Assembly: GCA_024636635.1 (NCBI GenBank)
Contig: JAGXGV010000001.1
Coordinates: 1 to 51,099 of the forward strand
Length of the DNA stretch: 51,099 bases
Reading direction: 5' to 3'
From: Puniceibacterium sp.
GTDB taxonomy: Bacteria > Pseudomonadota > Alphaproteobacteria > Rhodobacterales > Rhodobacteraceae
The first letter of the stretch is position 1; each line of letters opens with the position of its first letter. The notes under the pieces are model-generated. The model did no database searches. It was not told the DNA's origin and saw only the letters and a list, made by a program, of their open reading frames with translations. Shown in pieces: positions 7,338 through 15,861 of this stretch. A program made the position numbers and the translations under genes.

Positions 7338-8101
7338 GCTTTGTGACCGTGCGCAACATCTTCCAGAGCTACGGCACGCGCCCGATCCTTGAACGGGTCA
7401 ACCTTGACGTGGACGAAGGCGAATTCGTGTCCATCGTCGGCGCGTCGGGCTGTGGCAAATCCACCTTCCTGCGCCTGCTGCTGGCCGAGGAACGCCCGAC
7501 CCGGGGCGAGATCCGCATCGACGGTGCCGCCCCCGCGCGTGAACCGGGGCGTGAACGGGGTGTGGTGTTCCAGCGCTATTCGGTCTTCCCGCACATGACC
7601 GTGCGCGGCAACATCGTGGCCGCCGAAAGTTTCGCCACCCCGCTGGGCCGTTTGGCCTATGGCGCGCGCCGGGCGGCACGGGACCGCGCGCAACAGGTGC
7701 TTGACCGCATCGGTCTGGGCCACATGGCCGATGCCTACCCTGCCGCGCTGTCCGGTGGGATGCAGCAGCGCCTTGCCATCGGGCAGGCGTTGCAGGCGCG
7801 CCCGCGCATCCTGTTGCTGGACGAACCTTTCGGCGCGCTCGACCCCGGCACACGCCTTTCGATGCACGCCTTTCTACAGGAATTGCGCGCCGAAACCGGC
7901 ATGACCGTGTTCATGGTGACCCACGACCTAGAAGAAGGGTTCAAGCTGGGCGACCGCGTGCTGGTCTTTGACAAGCCGCGCTGGGACCCGACCGATCCCG
8001 ACATCATCGGCGCGACCATCACCTATGATTTCGACGCCCGCAACGGCGGCTTTCCCTATCAGGCGACCCAGGAGGATCCCCATGTTCCCGACACCCCATG
8101 A
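7334..8101 (+). CDS. ABC transporter ATP-binding protein (guanidine uptake operon)
   Basis: This 255-residue NitT/TauT-type ABC ATPase has all motifs: Walker A GASGCGKST at 36-44, Q-loop Gln-80 (VVFQRYSVFP), signature LSGGMQQ at 139-145, Walker B ILLLDEP at 159-165 and the H-loop THD around His-197. The C-terminal 50 residues extend beyond the nucleotide domain, as in the putative urea-transporter ATPases of this subfamily. It overlaps the permease stop (ATGA) at its start, and its last 20 bases overlap the start of the hydrolase gene, whose Shine-Dalgarno lies inside this gene. It energises import through the upstream permease. Confidence 0.95.
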   Translation: MSFVTVRNIFQSYGTRPILERVNLDVDEGEFVSIVGASGCGKSTFLRLLLAEERPTRGEIRIDGAAPAREPGRERGVVFQRYSVFPHMTVRGNIVAAESFATPLGRLAYGARRAARDRAQQVLDRIGLGHMADAYPAALSGGMQQRLAIGQALQARPRILLLDEPFGALDPGTRLSMHAFLQELRAETGMTVFMVTHDLEEGFKLGDRVLVFDKPRWDPTDPDIIGATITYDFDARNGGFPYQATQEDPHVPDTP

Positions 8102-9404
8102 CCGCAGCCGGACCAACCACCGTATGGACCAAAGCCGGTCCTGTCATTTTACGGACCGCAGCCGGTCACACCACCCCGCCGACCGGGTCCGGTGCGACCG
8201 TCGCGCCCATCACCCCGATCTGACCAAGCTGCTGGGCTGGAAGGCGGCCCGGGCCGAGGCCGACATTCCCGGCAGCGAATGGGCCAAGGAACGCGCATGG
8301 GCGCTGCGCATGGGCCTGACAGCGGCGGATTCCATCGAGGACCGCGACATTCCCACCTTTGCCCGGGGCGAGCTGCCGCATTACGCAGGCATCAACACCT
8401 TTCTCAAGGCGCCCTATACCGAAGATGTGACCGAGGTCGGCAACTATGACGCGACCGTGCTGGGCGCACCTTTCGACGGCGGCACCACCTACCGCCCCGG
8501 CACCCGCTTTGGCCCGCAGGGGTTGCGCAAGATCAGCGCGCTCTACACGCCCTACAACTATGAAATCGGTGTGGATCTGCGCGAACAGATGTCGCTGTGT
8601 GATGCGGGCGACATCTTTACCATCCCCGGCAATATCGAAAAGACCTTTGACCAGATCAGCCGCGCGGTCAGCCACGTTTTCAGTTCCGGCAGCCTGCCGA
8701 TCATCATCGGCGGCGACCATTCCATCGGCTTTCCCTGCGTGCGCGGCATCGCGGAATGTACCAGCAAGAAGATCGGCATCGTGCATTTCGACCGCCATGC
8801 CGACATTCAGGAAAAGGATCTGGACGAACGGATGCACACCACGCCGTGGTTCCATTCCACCAACCTGCCCAACGTGCCTGCAAAGAACCTTGTCCAGGTC
8901 GGCATCGGTGGCTGGCAGGTCCCGCGCGAGGCGGTGAAAAACGCCCGCGATCGCAACACCAACATCATCACCATGTCCGACATGGAAAAGATGGGCGTGG
9001 ACCGCACCGCCGAAATGGCGCTGGAAATGGCCTGGGACGGGGTCGACATGGTCTACCTGTCCTTCGACATCGACAGCATCGACTGCGGCTTTGTCCCCGG
9101 CACCGGCTGGCCCGAACCCGGCGGTTTCCTGCCGCGCGAGGCGTTGGCGCTGGCCTCAAAAGTGGCCGCCGAAGGCATCTGCGGCATGGAGCTGGTCGAG
9201 GTGTCGCCCCCCTACGACCAGTCCGAAATCACCGCCCTGATGGGCACCCGCGTCATCGTCGACGTGCTGGGCGCCATGGTGTCCAACGGCACGCTGGGCA
9301 AACACAAGGTCCATATCGACAAACCGGTCAGCATCCCCATGGGCGACTATGACGAGGCGCGCGACGGCAAGCGCTGGACCACCCGCGCCAAGAGGAAGGA
9401 CTGA
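8082..9404 (+). CDS. gdmH: Agmatinase-family guanidine hydrolase (GdmH-type)
   Basis: This 440-residue ureohydrolase-fold enzyme is predicted to hydrolyse guanidine to urea and ammonia. All metal ligands of the family are present: GGDH (His-213), DRHAD (Asp-237, His-239, Asp-241) and SFDIDSID (Asp-329, Asp-331). From memory, the HFDRHxDxQExDLDERMHT block, GIGGWQVPR and GFVPGTGWPEPGG are closer to characterised nickel-dependent guanidine hydrolases (cyanobacterial Sll1077 type) than to agmatinase or arginase. The ATG at 8082 has a strong Shine-Dalgarno GGAGG (8071-8075). The first 45 or so residues are odd: Arg/His-rich with a DRSR-like repeat (DRSRTNH, DQSRSCH, DRSRSHH) and unlike the rest, so a later start such as ATG 8124 is possible. 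Guanidine as substrate is strongly supported by the upstream riboswitch; enzymatic specificity itself is inference. Confidence 0.9.
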   Translation: MFPTPHDRSRTNHRMDQSRSCHFTDRSRSHHPADRVRCDRRAHHPDLTKLLGWKAARAEADIPGSEWAKERAWALRMGLTAADSIEDRDIPTFARGELPHYAGINTFLKAPYTEDVTEVGNYDATVLGAPFDGGTTYRPGTRFGPQGLRKISALYTPYNYEIGVDLREQMSLCDAGDIFTIPGNIEKTFDQISRAVSHVFSSGSLPIIIGGDHSIGFPCVRGIAECTSKKIGIVHFDRHADIQEKDLDERMHTTPWFHSTNLPNVPAKNLVQVGIGGWQVPREAVKNARDRNTNIITMSDMEKMGVDRTAEMALEMAWDGVDMVYLSFDIDSIDCGFVPGTGWPEPGGFLPREALALASKVAAEGICGMELVEVSPPYDQSEITALMGTRVIVDVLGAMVSNGTLGKHKVHIDKPVSIPMGDYDEARDGKRWTTRAKRKD

Positions 9405-9874
9405 TGCCCCACGATCACCCGAGCCACGCCCACGACTCCCAGGTTTATGACCGCGGTCATAATTCGCATGACCACGCTCACCCCCATGACCACAACCACC
9501 ACCATCACGATCCGCACCACAGCCACATGCACGGTCCTGACGCGGCAGCGGAATTGCAGATCCTGACCGCGCAGTTCATCGACGGCTTCGTGCAGGCACG
9601 GGACAAGATGTCGTATCTGCGCCTTGCCGGTGTGCCGCTGGAAAAGCCGGGGCAAGGTGGCGGTCCATCGCTCAAGCTGGTGGATGTGAAGCTGACGACG
9701 CAATGGCAGGTCGGCACCGCGTCGCCTTCGTTCGGATCGCGCGAACTGTCCTATCTGCCCTACCCGGGCGAGATGGTGACAGAGCGGACGAACATGGATC
9801 TGATCTATGTCTCGCTGGACGAAAAACAGGCGACCGATATCCGTCAGTTCCTGCATGGCAGGGATCTGCCCTGA
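9404..9874 (+). CDS. Small His-rich protein, candidate nickel chaperone of the guanidine operon
   Basis: This 156-residue protein has two parts. Residues 1-44 contain 18 histidines plus Asp, Ser and Asn (runs HHHH at 32-35, alternating H-D-H), a classic metal-binding or storage tail. Residues about 47-156 are an ordinary folded-looking domain with YLRLAGVPLEKPG, LKLVDVKLTTQWQVGTASPSF, ELSYLPYPGEMV and a C-terminal helix EKQATDIRQFL. I do not recognise this domain. The ATG overlaps the hydrolase stop (TGATG) and has AGGAAGGA upstream, so the two are translationally coupled. There is no signal peptide, so it is probably cytoplasmic. Known guanidine hydrolases require nickel and HypA/HypB-like helpers, and neither is encoded nearby; this protein may take that role. 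That function is inference from composition and position. It ends the operon. Confidence 0.88.
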   Translation: MPHDHPSHAHDSQVYDRGHNSHDHAHPHDHNHHHHDPHHSHMHGPDAAAELQILTAQFIDGFVQARDKMSYLRLAGVPLEKPGQGGGPSLKLVDVKLTTQWQVGTASPSFGSRELSYLPYPGEMVTERTNMDLIYVSLDEKQATDIRQFLHGRDLP

Positions 9875-10097
9875 CCGGCGCAGATCCGGCGCGACAGGGG
9901 CACGGACCGCGCTACACTCCGGAAATCCAAGGGAGAGTCACGACATGAGTCCGAAGCTGCCCGCAACTGACGCAGATGGGGCGAAACGCCGCGCGAAAAC
10001 GGTCACAATCGGGTAATATCTCTGTGACACCCTGTCCTTTCGCGACGGATCGCTATGTGCATGACGTACAACACATACAACACACCTGCAGCGGAGT

Positions 10098-11273
10098 ATG
10101 ACCAGACCTATGGCCATGTCGAAACAGATTCTGCTTGGAGCAGTTGTGATCGCCGGGACGCTGGCGCTTTGGGTAACCTATGTCCCCTCGGCGGCAGGCT
10201 GGCTCGAGCGGGCCGGTGTGCTCGATGTGCTGGGCATCGAGGTGGCAGAGGCGGCGGAACCGCCCGCCGAAGAGCAGAGGCGCGGCGGCGGTGCGACGGA
10301 TGTCATCACCGCCGAAGTGACGCAGGGCACGCTGAACGACCGGGTAACCGCAGTGGGTGACGGGCGCGCGTTGCGATCTGTCACCGTGCGGTCAGAGGCG
10401 ACGGGGCGCATTGCCGCGATCACCTTTGACGCCGGAAGTTATGTCGAACAGGGATCGGTCATGGTGCGCCTTGACGACGAGGCCGAACAGATCGCGCTTG
10501 AACGTGCGACACTCACGCTGACGGACAACCAGGACGAGGTGAACCGCCTGTCGTCGCTCCAGAATTCCGGCGCGATCACGGCGGTGCGCATCCGAGAGGC
10601 GGAACTGGCCCTGCGCAATGCCGAGCTTGAGATCCGGCAGGCCGAATTCGATCTGGCACAGCGGGTGATCCGGGCTCCGATCGCGGGCTGGATCGGCATC
10701 CTCGAGGTGGAAGAGGGTGACCGGGTGTCGGCGCAGGACGAACTGGCCGTGATCACCGACCGGTCGCAGCTGCTGATCGACTTTCGCGTTCCGGAACGGG
10801 TCATCGGCCAGTTGGAAACCGGGATGCCAGTGGACCTTGCGCCACTGGCCAATCGCAGCCAGGTGCTGAACGGAGAGGTGGCGACGCTGGACAATGTGGT
10901 GGACCGCGCCAGCCGGACCCTGCGCGTCCAGGCGCGGATCGACAACGAGGACGACAGCCTGCGCGAGGGCATGGCCTTTTCCGTCGTCCTGCACTTTGAG
11001 GGTGAACAGTTTCCAGAGATCAACCCACTGTCGGTGCAATGGTCCAGCGAAGGGTCGTTTGTCTGGGCGGTGCACGACGGCAAGGTTCGGGAAGTGCCCA
11101 TCGTGATCCGCCAGCGCAACAGCGATTCCGTGCTGGTCGAAGCGGATCTGGCCCCCGGCGACCATGTGGTGACCGAAGGCGTGCAGGCCCTGCGCCCCGG
11201 CACCGAGGTGAACATATCCAACGGCGGCGCAGAAGGTGCCAGTGCCGAAATCAGCGACCGCCGGAGGGGCTGA
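10098..11273 (+). CDS. RND efflux periplasmic adaptor (membrane fusion protein)
   Basis: This 391-residue HlyD/AcrA-type adaptor has an N-terminal membrane anchor (ILLGAVVIAGTLALWVTYV). Next come a half-lipoyl strand region (VRSEATGRIAAITFDAGSYVEQG, residues about 98-120), a coiled-coil hairpin (about 127-190, ALERATLTLTDNQDEVNRL to AELEIRQAEFDLAQR), the second lipoyl half IRAPIAGWIGILEVEEGDRV, and a beta-barrel plus membrane-proximal domain to the end. It bridges the inner-membrane pump encoded next to an outer-membrane channel that is not in this window. The start is uncertain: ATG 10098 has GGAG only one base away, while ATGs at 10110 and 10116 are alternatives. The pump ATG (11275) begins 1 bp after its stop. 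Confidence 0.93.
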   Translation: MTRPMAMSKQILLGAVVIAGTLALWVTYVPSAAGWLERAGVLDVLGIEVAEAAEPPAEEQRRGGGATDVITAEVTQGTLNDRVTAVGDGRALRSVTVRSEATGRIAAITFDAGSYVEQGSVMVRLDDEAEQIALERATLTLTDNQDEVNRLSSLQNSGAITAVRIREAELALRNAELEIRQAEFDLAQRVIRAPIAGWIGILEVEEGDRVSAQDELAVITDRSQLLIDFRVPERVIGQLETGMPVDLAPLANRSQVLNGEVATLDNVVDRASRTLRVQARIDNEDDSLREGMAFSVVLHFEGEQFPEINPLSVQWSSEGSFVWAVHDGKVREVPIVIRQRNSDSVLVEADLAPGDHVVTEGVQALRPGTEVNISNGGAEGASAEISDRRRG

Positions 11274-11274
11274 A

Positions 11275-14200
11275 ATGAACGATACACCCTCCGCCGGGGT
11301 CCGGACCTCGGGAACCGCGCTGTTCGTGCAGCGGCCCATCCTGGCCTTCGTGCTGAGCGCGCTGATCGTGATCGCCGGGATCGCCGCCCTGTTCGGCGTC
11401 GAGATCCGGGAACTGCCCGATGTGGACCGCCCCGTCATCACGGTGACCACCCAGTTCGACGGCGCGTCCGCCGAAACCGTTGACCAGGAAATCACCAGCC
11501 GGGTCGAGGGCGCGGTGGGCCGCGTGGCCGGTGTGCGCACGATCTCTTCCAACTCGCGCTTCGGGCGCAGCCGGGTGACGCTGGAATTCAACGACGACGT
11601 GAACCTTGATGTGGCGGCGACCGACACCCGGGACGCCGTGGCCCGCATCACCAACAACCTGCCCGACGATGCCGAAACGCCCGAGATCGTGAAGGCAGAC
11701 GCCAATGCCCAGCCGGTGATCCGCGTTGCCGTCACCTCGGCCAGCCGGTCGCCGCAAGAGCTGACCCAGATCGTGCAGGACCGGGTCGAGGACAGGATAA
11801 TCTCGATCAACGGGGTTGCCGATCTTCAGATCTATGGCGACCGCGAGCCGATCTTTCGCGTCGACATCGACCAGATGGAACTGGCCAGCCGGGGCCTGAC
11901 ACTGGCCGACCTGCGCAACGCCCTGGGCACCATCGCCTTTGACGCGCCGGCCGGCGATCTGGCCGGCGATCGGCAGTCGATCAACGTGCGCACCACCGCG
12001 TCGGTCAACACGCCCGACGCCTTTGAGGCGCTGAAAATCAAGGATAACGTGATCCTGGGCGACGTGGCCTCGGTCACGCTGGGACCGGCCCCGAACGAAA
12101 CGATCCTGCGGGCGAACGGCCAGACCGGGCTGGGGCTGGGCGTGATCCGTCAGGCGACGTCGAACACGCTGGAAATCTCGGCCTCGGTGCGCGAGGTGGT
12201 GGCGGACCTGAGCGAGACGCTGCCCGACGACGTGAACATCTTTGTCACCTCGGACGACGCCCTGTTCATCAACGGCTCGATCAAGGAGGTGCTCAAGACG
12301 CTGGGCCTGGCCGTGGCCATCGTCGTGGTGGTGATCTTCCTGTTCCTGCGCAGCGTCAGCGCGACGCTGATCCCGACGCTGACCCTGCCTGTTGCGCTGA
12401 TCGGCACGGTGGCGGCGATCTATCTTGTCGGGTTTTCGGTCAACATCCTGACCTTGCTGGCGCTGGTGCTGGCGACAGGCATGGTTGTGGACGATGCCAT
12501 CGTCGTGCTGGAAAACATCGTGCGCCAGCGGGCGGCGGGCATGGGACCGCGCGCCGCGGCGGTGCTGGGCACGCAACAGGTCTTTTTTGCCGTCGTGACC
12601 ACCACGGCAACGCTGGCGGCGGTGTTCATCCCGCTGTCCTTTCTACCCGGACAGGCGGGTGGGTTGTTCCGCGAATTCGGCTTTACGCTTGCTATGGCGG
12701 TGCTTTTGTCATCGGTCGTCGCCCTGACGCTGTGCCCGGTGCTGGCCAGCCGCCTGCTGACCTCCGAGCCGGAAAAGGATCCGCGCGGGCCGATGGTCTG
12801 GCTGGGCAACCGTCTGGCGGCGCTCTACAAGACGACGCTGCGCGGCGCGCTGGCCGTGCCCTTTGTCATCGTGCTGACCGCCGCCCTGTTCGCGGCCACG
12901 GCGGTGTTTGTCGGCAGCGGCATCCGGCAGGAACTGACCCCGCCCGAGGATCGTGCCGTCGCCCTGCTGCGTGTCAGCGCGCCGCAGGGTGTGTCGCTGA
13001 ACTACACCACATCTAAGATGCAGGAAATCGAACGCGCGGTCCAGCCGATGGTCGAGTCGGGCGAGATCCGCAACGTGTTCTCGATCTCGGGTACCGGCGG
13101 GTCGAACAACAGCGGCTTCATGGTGATGTCCCTGGCCCAATGGAATGATCGCGAACGCGATCAGGCCGCCATCGTCGGTGACATCAATGCCAAGCTGCGC
13201 GACATCATCGGCGTGCGCGCCTTTGCGATCCAGCCCAATTCGCTGGGCATCCGCGGCGCGGGGCGCGGCCTGAGCTTTGCGATCACCGGCAGCAGCTATG
13301 AACAACTTTCCGTTGTGTCCCAGCAGCTTGTGGACCGGTTGCAGGAAAACCCGGCCATGGGGCAGGTGCGGCTGGAATACGAGACGACGCAACCCCAGCT
13401 GTTCATCGAAATTGACCGGACGCGGGCCTCGGATCTGGGCATCGACATCAGTGGCCTGGGCGAGGCGCTGCGCGCCGTGCTTGAGGGGCGGTCGATCGGA
13501 ACGGTGTTCGTCGCCGACAAAAGCTATGATGTGCAGATGTTGTCCACCACCGATCCGGTGAACGATCCCGGCGATCTGGAAAACGTGTTCGTGCAGTCCA
13601 GCGACGGGCAGATGGTGCCGATGTCGACCTTTGTGCGGCTGGAAGAACGCGCCATCGCGCCCGAACTGAGCCGCGAGGGGCAGAACCGGTCGGTCGAGAT
13701 CACCGCCGGGCTGACGCCCGAACTGTCGCTGGGCGACGCCCTGTCAGAGGTGCGCCAGGTCGGATCTGAAATCCTGTCAGAAGAAAACCGCATCGTGCCG
13801 CTGGCCGAGGCGGCGACGCTGGACCAGACCGCCAGCGGCCTGCTGCTGACATTCGGGTTTGCGATCCTTGTCGTGTTCCTGGTGCTGAGCGCGCAGTTCG
13901 AAAGCTTCATTTCCGCCGTGGTGGTGATGGCGACGGTGCCGCTGGGTCTGGCCTGCGCCGCCTTCGCGCTGGTGTTCACCGGGCTGAGCCTGAACGTCTA
14001 TTCGCAGATCGGTCTGGTGATGCTGATCGGAATTATGGCCAAGAACGGGATTCTGATCGTCGAATTCGCCAATCAGTTGCGGGATGAGGGGGCATCAGTC
14101 TATGACGCGATCCTCGACGCATCGACCATCCGGCTGCGCCCGGTGATGATGACGATGATTTCGACCGTGCTGGGCGGCGTGCCGCTGATCCTGTCGTCGG

Positions 14201-14382
14201 GTGCGGGCGCCGAGGCGCGCGAGGCACTGGGATGGGTCATCGTCGGGGGCTTGGGTCTTGCCACCGTGTCGACCCTGTATCTGACGCCGGTCGCCTATCT
14301 GCTGCTCGCCGGGTTTTCGAAGCCCAAGGCAGAAGAAACGGCGCGCTTGCAAAAGGAGTTGCGCGAGGCGCAACCGGCGTAA
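11275..14382 (+). CDS. RND multidrug efflux permease (HAE1 family)
   Basis: This 1035-residue proton-driven efflux pump of the AcrB/MexB superfamily has the first helix at about 20-40 (PILAFVLSALIVIAGIAALF), a large periplasmic loop, and the helix-4 proton-relay motif ATGMVVDDAIVVLENIV with the conserved Asp pair. A second periplasmic loop follows, then the C-terminal helix block SQIGLVMLIGIMAKNGILIVEFAN with the conserved Lys. The length is normal and no break is seen. ATG 11275 has GGAGG seven bases upstream. It is co-transcribed with the adaptor; the cargo is unknown. A GGGGGC/GCCCCC hairpin without a T-run lies between its stop and the convergent BKACE gene. Confidence 0.96.
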   Translation: MNDTPSAGVRTSGTALFVQRPILAFVLSALIVIAGIAALFGVEIRELPDVDRPVITVTTQFDGASAETVDQEITSRVEGAVGRVAGVRTISSNSRFGRSRVTLEFNDDVNLDVAATDTRDAVARITNNLPDDAETPEIVKADANAQPVIRVAVTSASRSPQELTQIVQDRVEDRIISINGVADLQIYGDREPIFRVDIDQMELASRGLTLADLRNALGTIAFDAPAGDLAGDRQSINVRTTASVNTPDAFEALKIKDNVILGDVASVTLGPAPNETILRANGQTGLGLGVIRQATSNTLEISASVREVVADLSETLPDDVNIFVTSDDALFINGSIKEVLKTLGLAVAIVVVVIFLFLRSVSATLIPTLTLPVALIGTVAAIYLVGFSVNILTLLALVLATGMVVDDAIVVLENIVRQRAAGMGPRAAAVLGTQQVFFAVVTTTATLAAVFIPLSFLPGQAGGLFREFGFTLAMAVLLSSVVALTLCPVLASRLLTSEPEKDPRGPMVWLGNRLAALYKTTLRGALAVPFVIVLTAALFAATAVFVGSGIRQELTPPEDRAVALLRVSAPQGVSLNYTTSKMQEIERAVQPMVESGEIRNVFSISGTGGSNNSGFMVMSLAQWNDRERDQAAIVGDINAKLRDIIGVRAFAIQPNSLGIRGAGRGLSFAITGSSYEQLSVVSQQLVDRLQENPAMGQVRLEYETTQPQLFIEIDRTRASDLGIDISGLGEALRAVLEGRSIGTVFVADKSYDVQMLSTTDPVNDPGDLENVFVQSSDGQMVPMSTFVRLEERAIAPELSREGQNRSVEITAGLTPELSLGDALSEVRQVGSEILSEENRIVPLAEAATLDQTASGLLLTFGFAILVVFLVLSAQFESFISAVVVMATVPLGLACAAFALVFTGLSLNVYSQIGLVMLIGIMAKNGILIVEFANQLRDEGASVYDAILDASTIRLRPVMMTMISTVLGGVPLILSSGAGAEAREALGWVIVGGLGLATVSTLYLTPVAYLLLAGFSKPKAEETARLQKELREAQPA

Positions 14383-14415
14383 AAGGACGCGGCGAACGGG
14401 GGCACGGCCCCCGCC

Positions 14416-15246
14416 TTACGCTGCGGCGAGACCCAGAATGTCACGCGCCTGCTGCCAGGTCGCCACGGGGCGTTCGTGTTTCTGGCAAATCATGACCGCC
14501 CGTTCGACAAGCGCCGCGTTCGACGGCGCAAGCGTATCGCGGTCAAGCCGGATGTTATCCTCGAGCCCGGTGCGGGTGTGTCCGCCGGCGGCAATGCACC
14601 ATTCGTTCACCTCGGCCTGATGGCGGCCGATCCCGGCGGCGCACCATTCGGCGCCGGGTGCCAGACGTTCGACCGTCCGGATGTAGTAGTCAAAGGTGTC
14701 GCGGTCGGCGGGCATGGCGTTCTTCACACCCATCACGAACTGCACGTAGAGCGTGCCGGGGATACGCCCGTCGCGGTTCATCTCGGCGGCCTTGTGGATG
14801 TGGGACAGGTCAAATGCCTCGATCTCGGGCTTGACGTTATAGGTCTTCATCTCGGACGCGAGCCAGTCCACCAGATCCGGCGGATTTTCATAGACGCGGC
14901 TGGGAAAGTTGTTGGACCCGACCGAAAGCGAGGCCATGTCGGGGCCCAGCGGCAACATCCCGCCGCGCGCCTGCCCCGCACCGGACCGGCCCCCGGTGGA
15001 CAGTTGCACGATCATGCCGGGGCAATGTTTTCGCAGCCCTTCCATCAACAGCGCAAAGCGGGCCGGGTCCGAACTGGGTGTGCCATCGTTGTTGCGCACG
15101 TGGCAATGGGCGATGGTGGCACCGGCCTCAAATGCCTGTTGTGTCGATTCGATCTGTTCCGGGACAGAGATCGGCACGGCGGGATTATCGGCCTTTGTCG
15201 GGACAGAGCCGGTGATGGCGACGCAGATGATGCAGGGTTTGGACAT
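14416..15246 (-). CDS. BKACE family beta-keto acid cleavage enzyme (DUF849)
   Basis: This 276-residue zinc enzyme of the BKACE family condenses a beta-keto acid with acetyl-CoA to release acetoacetate and a new CoA ester. Zinc ligands are visible in AHCHVRN (His-47, His-49); GIGRHQ and the strand around MASLSVGSNNFP are typical. It is the last gene of the pob-pca operon, 12 bp after pcaG. In that context beta-ketoadipate is the likely substrate, which would give succinyl-CoA and acetoacetate and bypass the PcaIJ transferase plus PcaF thiolase steps. Family-level assignment is firm; the substrate is inferred from context. Confidence 0.93.
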   Translation of the reverse strand: MSKPCIICVAITGSVPTKADNPAVPISVPEQIESTQQAFEAGATIAHCHVRNNDGTPSSDPARFALLMEGLRKHCPGMIVQLSTGGRSGAGQARGGMLPLGPDMASLSVGSNNFPSRVYENPPDLVDWLASEMKTYNVKPEIEAFDLSHIHKAAEMNRDGRIPGTLYVQFVMGVKNAMPADRDTFDYYIRTVERLAPGAEWCAAGIGRHQAEVNEWCIAAGGHTRTGLEDNIRLDRDTLAPSNAALVERAVMICQKHERPVATWQQARDILGLAAA

Positions 15247-15258
15247 GGTGTCAGGCTT

Positions 15259-15861
15259 TCATATGTCGAAAAAGATGGTTTCCTGCGGGCCTTGCAGGTG
15301 GATGTCAAAGCGGTGGGTGCCGCCCTCTTCGGCTGCGGCCAGCAGGGTCGGGATGCGCTGGGAATGTTCGAGCCGGGTTAGGATCGGATCTTCGGCGTTC
15401 GCCGCCGCCTCGTCCGCGAAATACATCCGCGTTTGCAGGCCCAGGTTGATGCCGCGCGCGACGATCCAGAAGGTGACGTGCGGCGCCTGAAGGCGTCCGT
15501 CGGGCCAGCGCACGCGCCCCGGTCTGACCGTCTCGAAGGTGAATTCGCCTGTGGCCATGTCACCGGCGGAACGGCCCCAGCCGGTAAAGGCGGGATCGCC
15601 GCCCTGACCTGCGAACCTGCCCGCCGCGTCGGCCTGCCAGACCTCGATCAGCGCGTCGCGCAGGGCGGTGCCGGCGCCGTCGAACACCGCGCCTCTTAGC
15701 GTGATCCGCTCGCCGGCCACGTCGCCGGTGATCATCCGCGTGCCGGGGTCTTCGGGATAGACGCCGGTGATGCCCGAAAAATTCGGGGTGCAGCCGATGT
15801 GGACATAAGGCCCGGCGGTCTGTGACGGGCTTTCGCGGAACTGTTCGAACTTCTGTACCAT
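15259..15861 (-). CDS. pcaG: Protocatechuate 3,4-dioxygenase alpha subunit
   Basis: This 200-residue alpha subunit of the intradiol ring-cleavage dioxygenase opens protocatechuate to 3-carboxy-cis,cis-muconate together with PcaH. The typical opening is SPSQTAGPYVHIG (residues 11-23), followed by GVYPEDPGTRMI, LIEVWQADAAGRFAG and the C-terminal FDIHLQGPQETIFFDI. As expected for alpha, the iron-binding Tyr/His set is incomplete (VTFWIVARG where beta has the His pair). Its ATG directly abuts the pcaH stop (TGAATG), so translation is coupled. Confidence 0.97.
   Translation of the reverse strand: MVQKFEQFRESPSQTAGPYVHIGCTPNFSGITGVYPEDPGTRMITGDVAGERITLRGAVFDGAGTALRDALIEVWQADAAGRFAGQGGDPAFTGWGRSAGDMATGEFTFETVRPGRVRWPDGRLQAPHVTFWIVARGINLGLQTRMYFADEAAANAEDPILTRLEHSQRIPTLLAAAEEGGTHRFDIHLQGPQETIFFDI

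Noticed and set aside
9945-10016. 23-codon frame with GGGAG upstream between the His-rich gene and the RND adaptor
   Set aside because: Too short, no similarity, and the ribosome-site match could be chance.
14398-14412. GGGGGC/GCCCCC hairpin as terminator of the RND operon
   Set aside because: No T-run on either strand; only a possible stem-loop.
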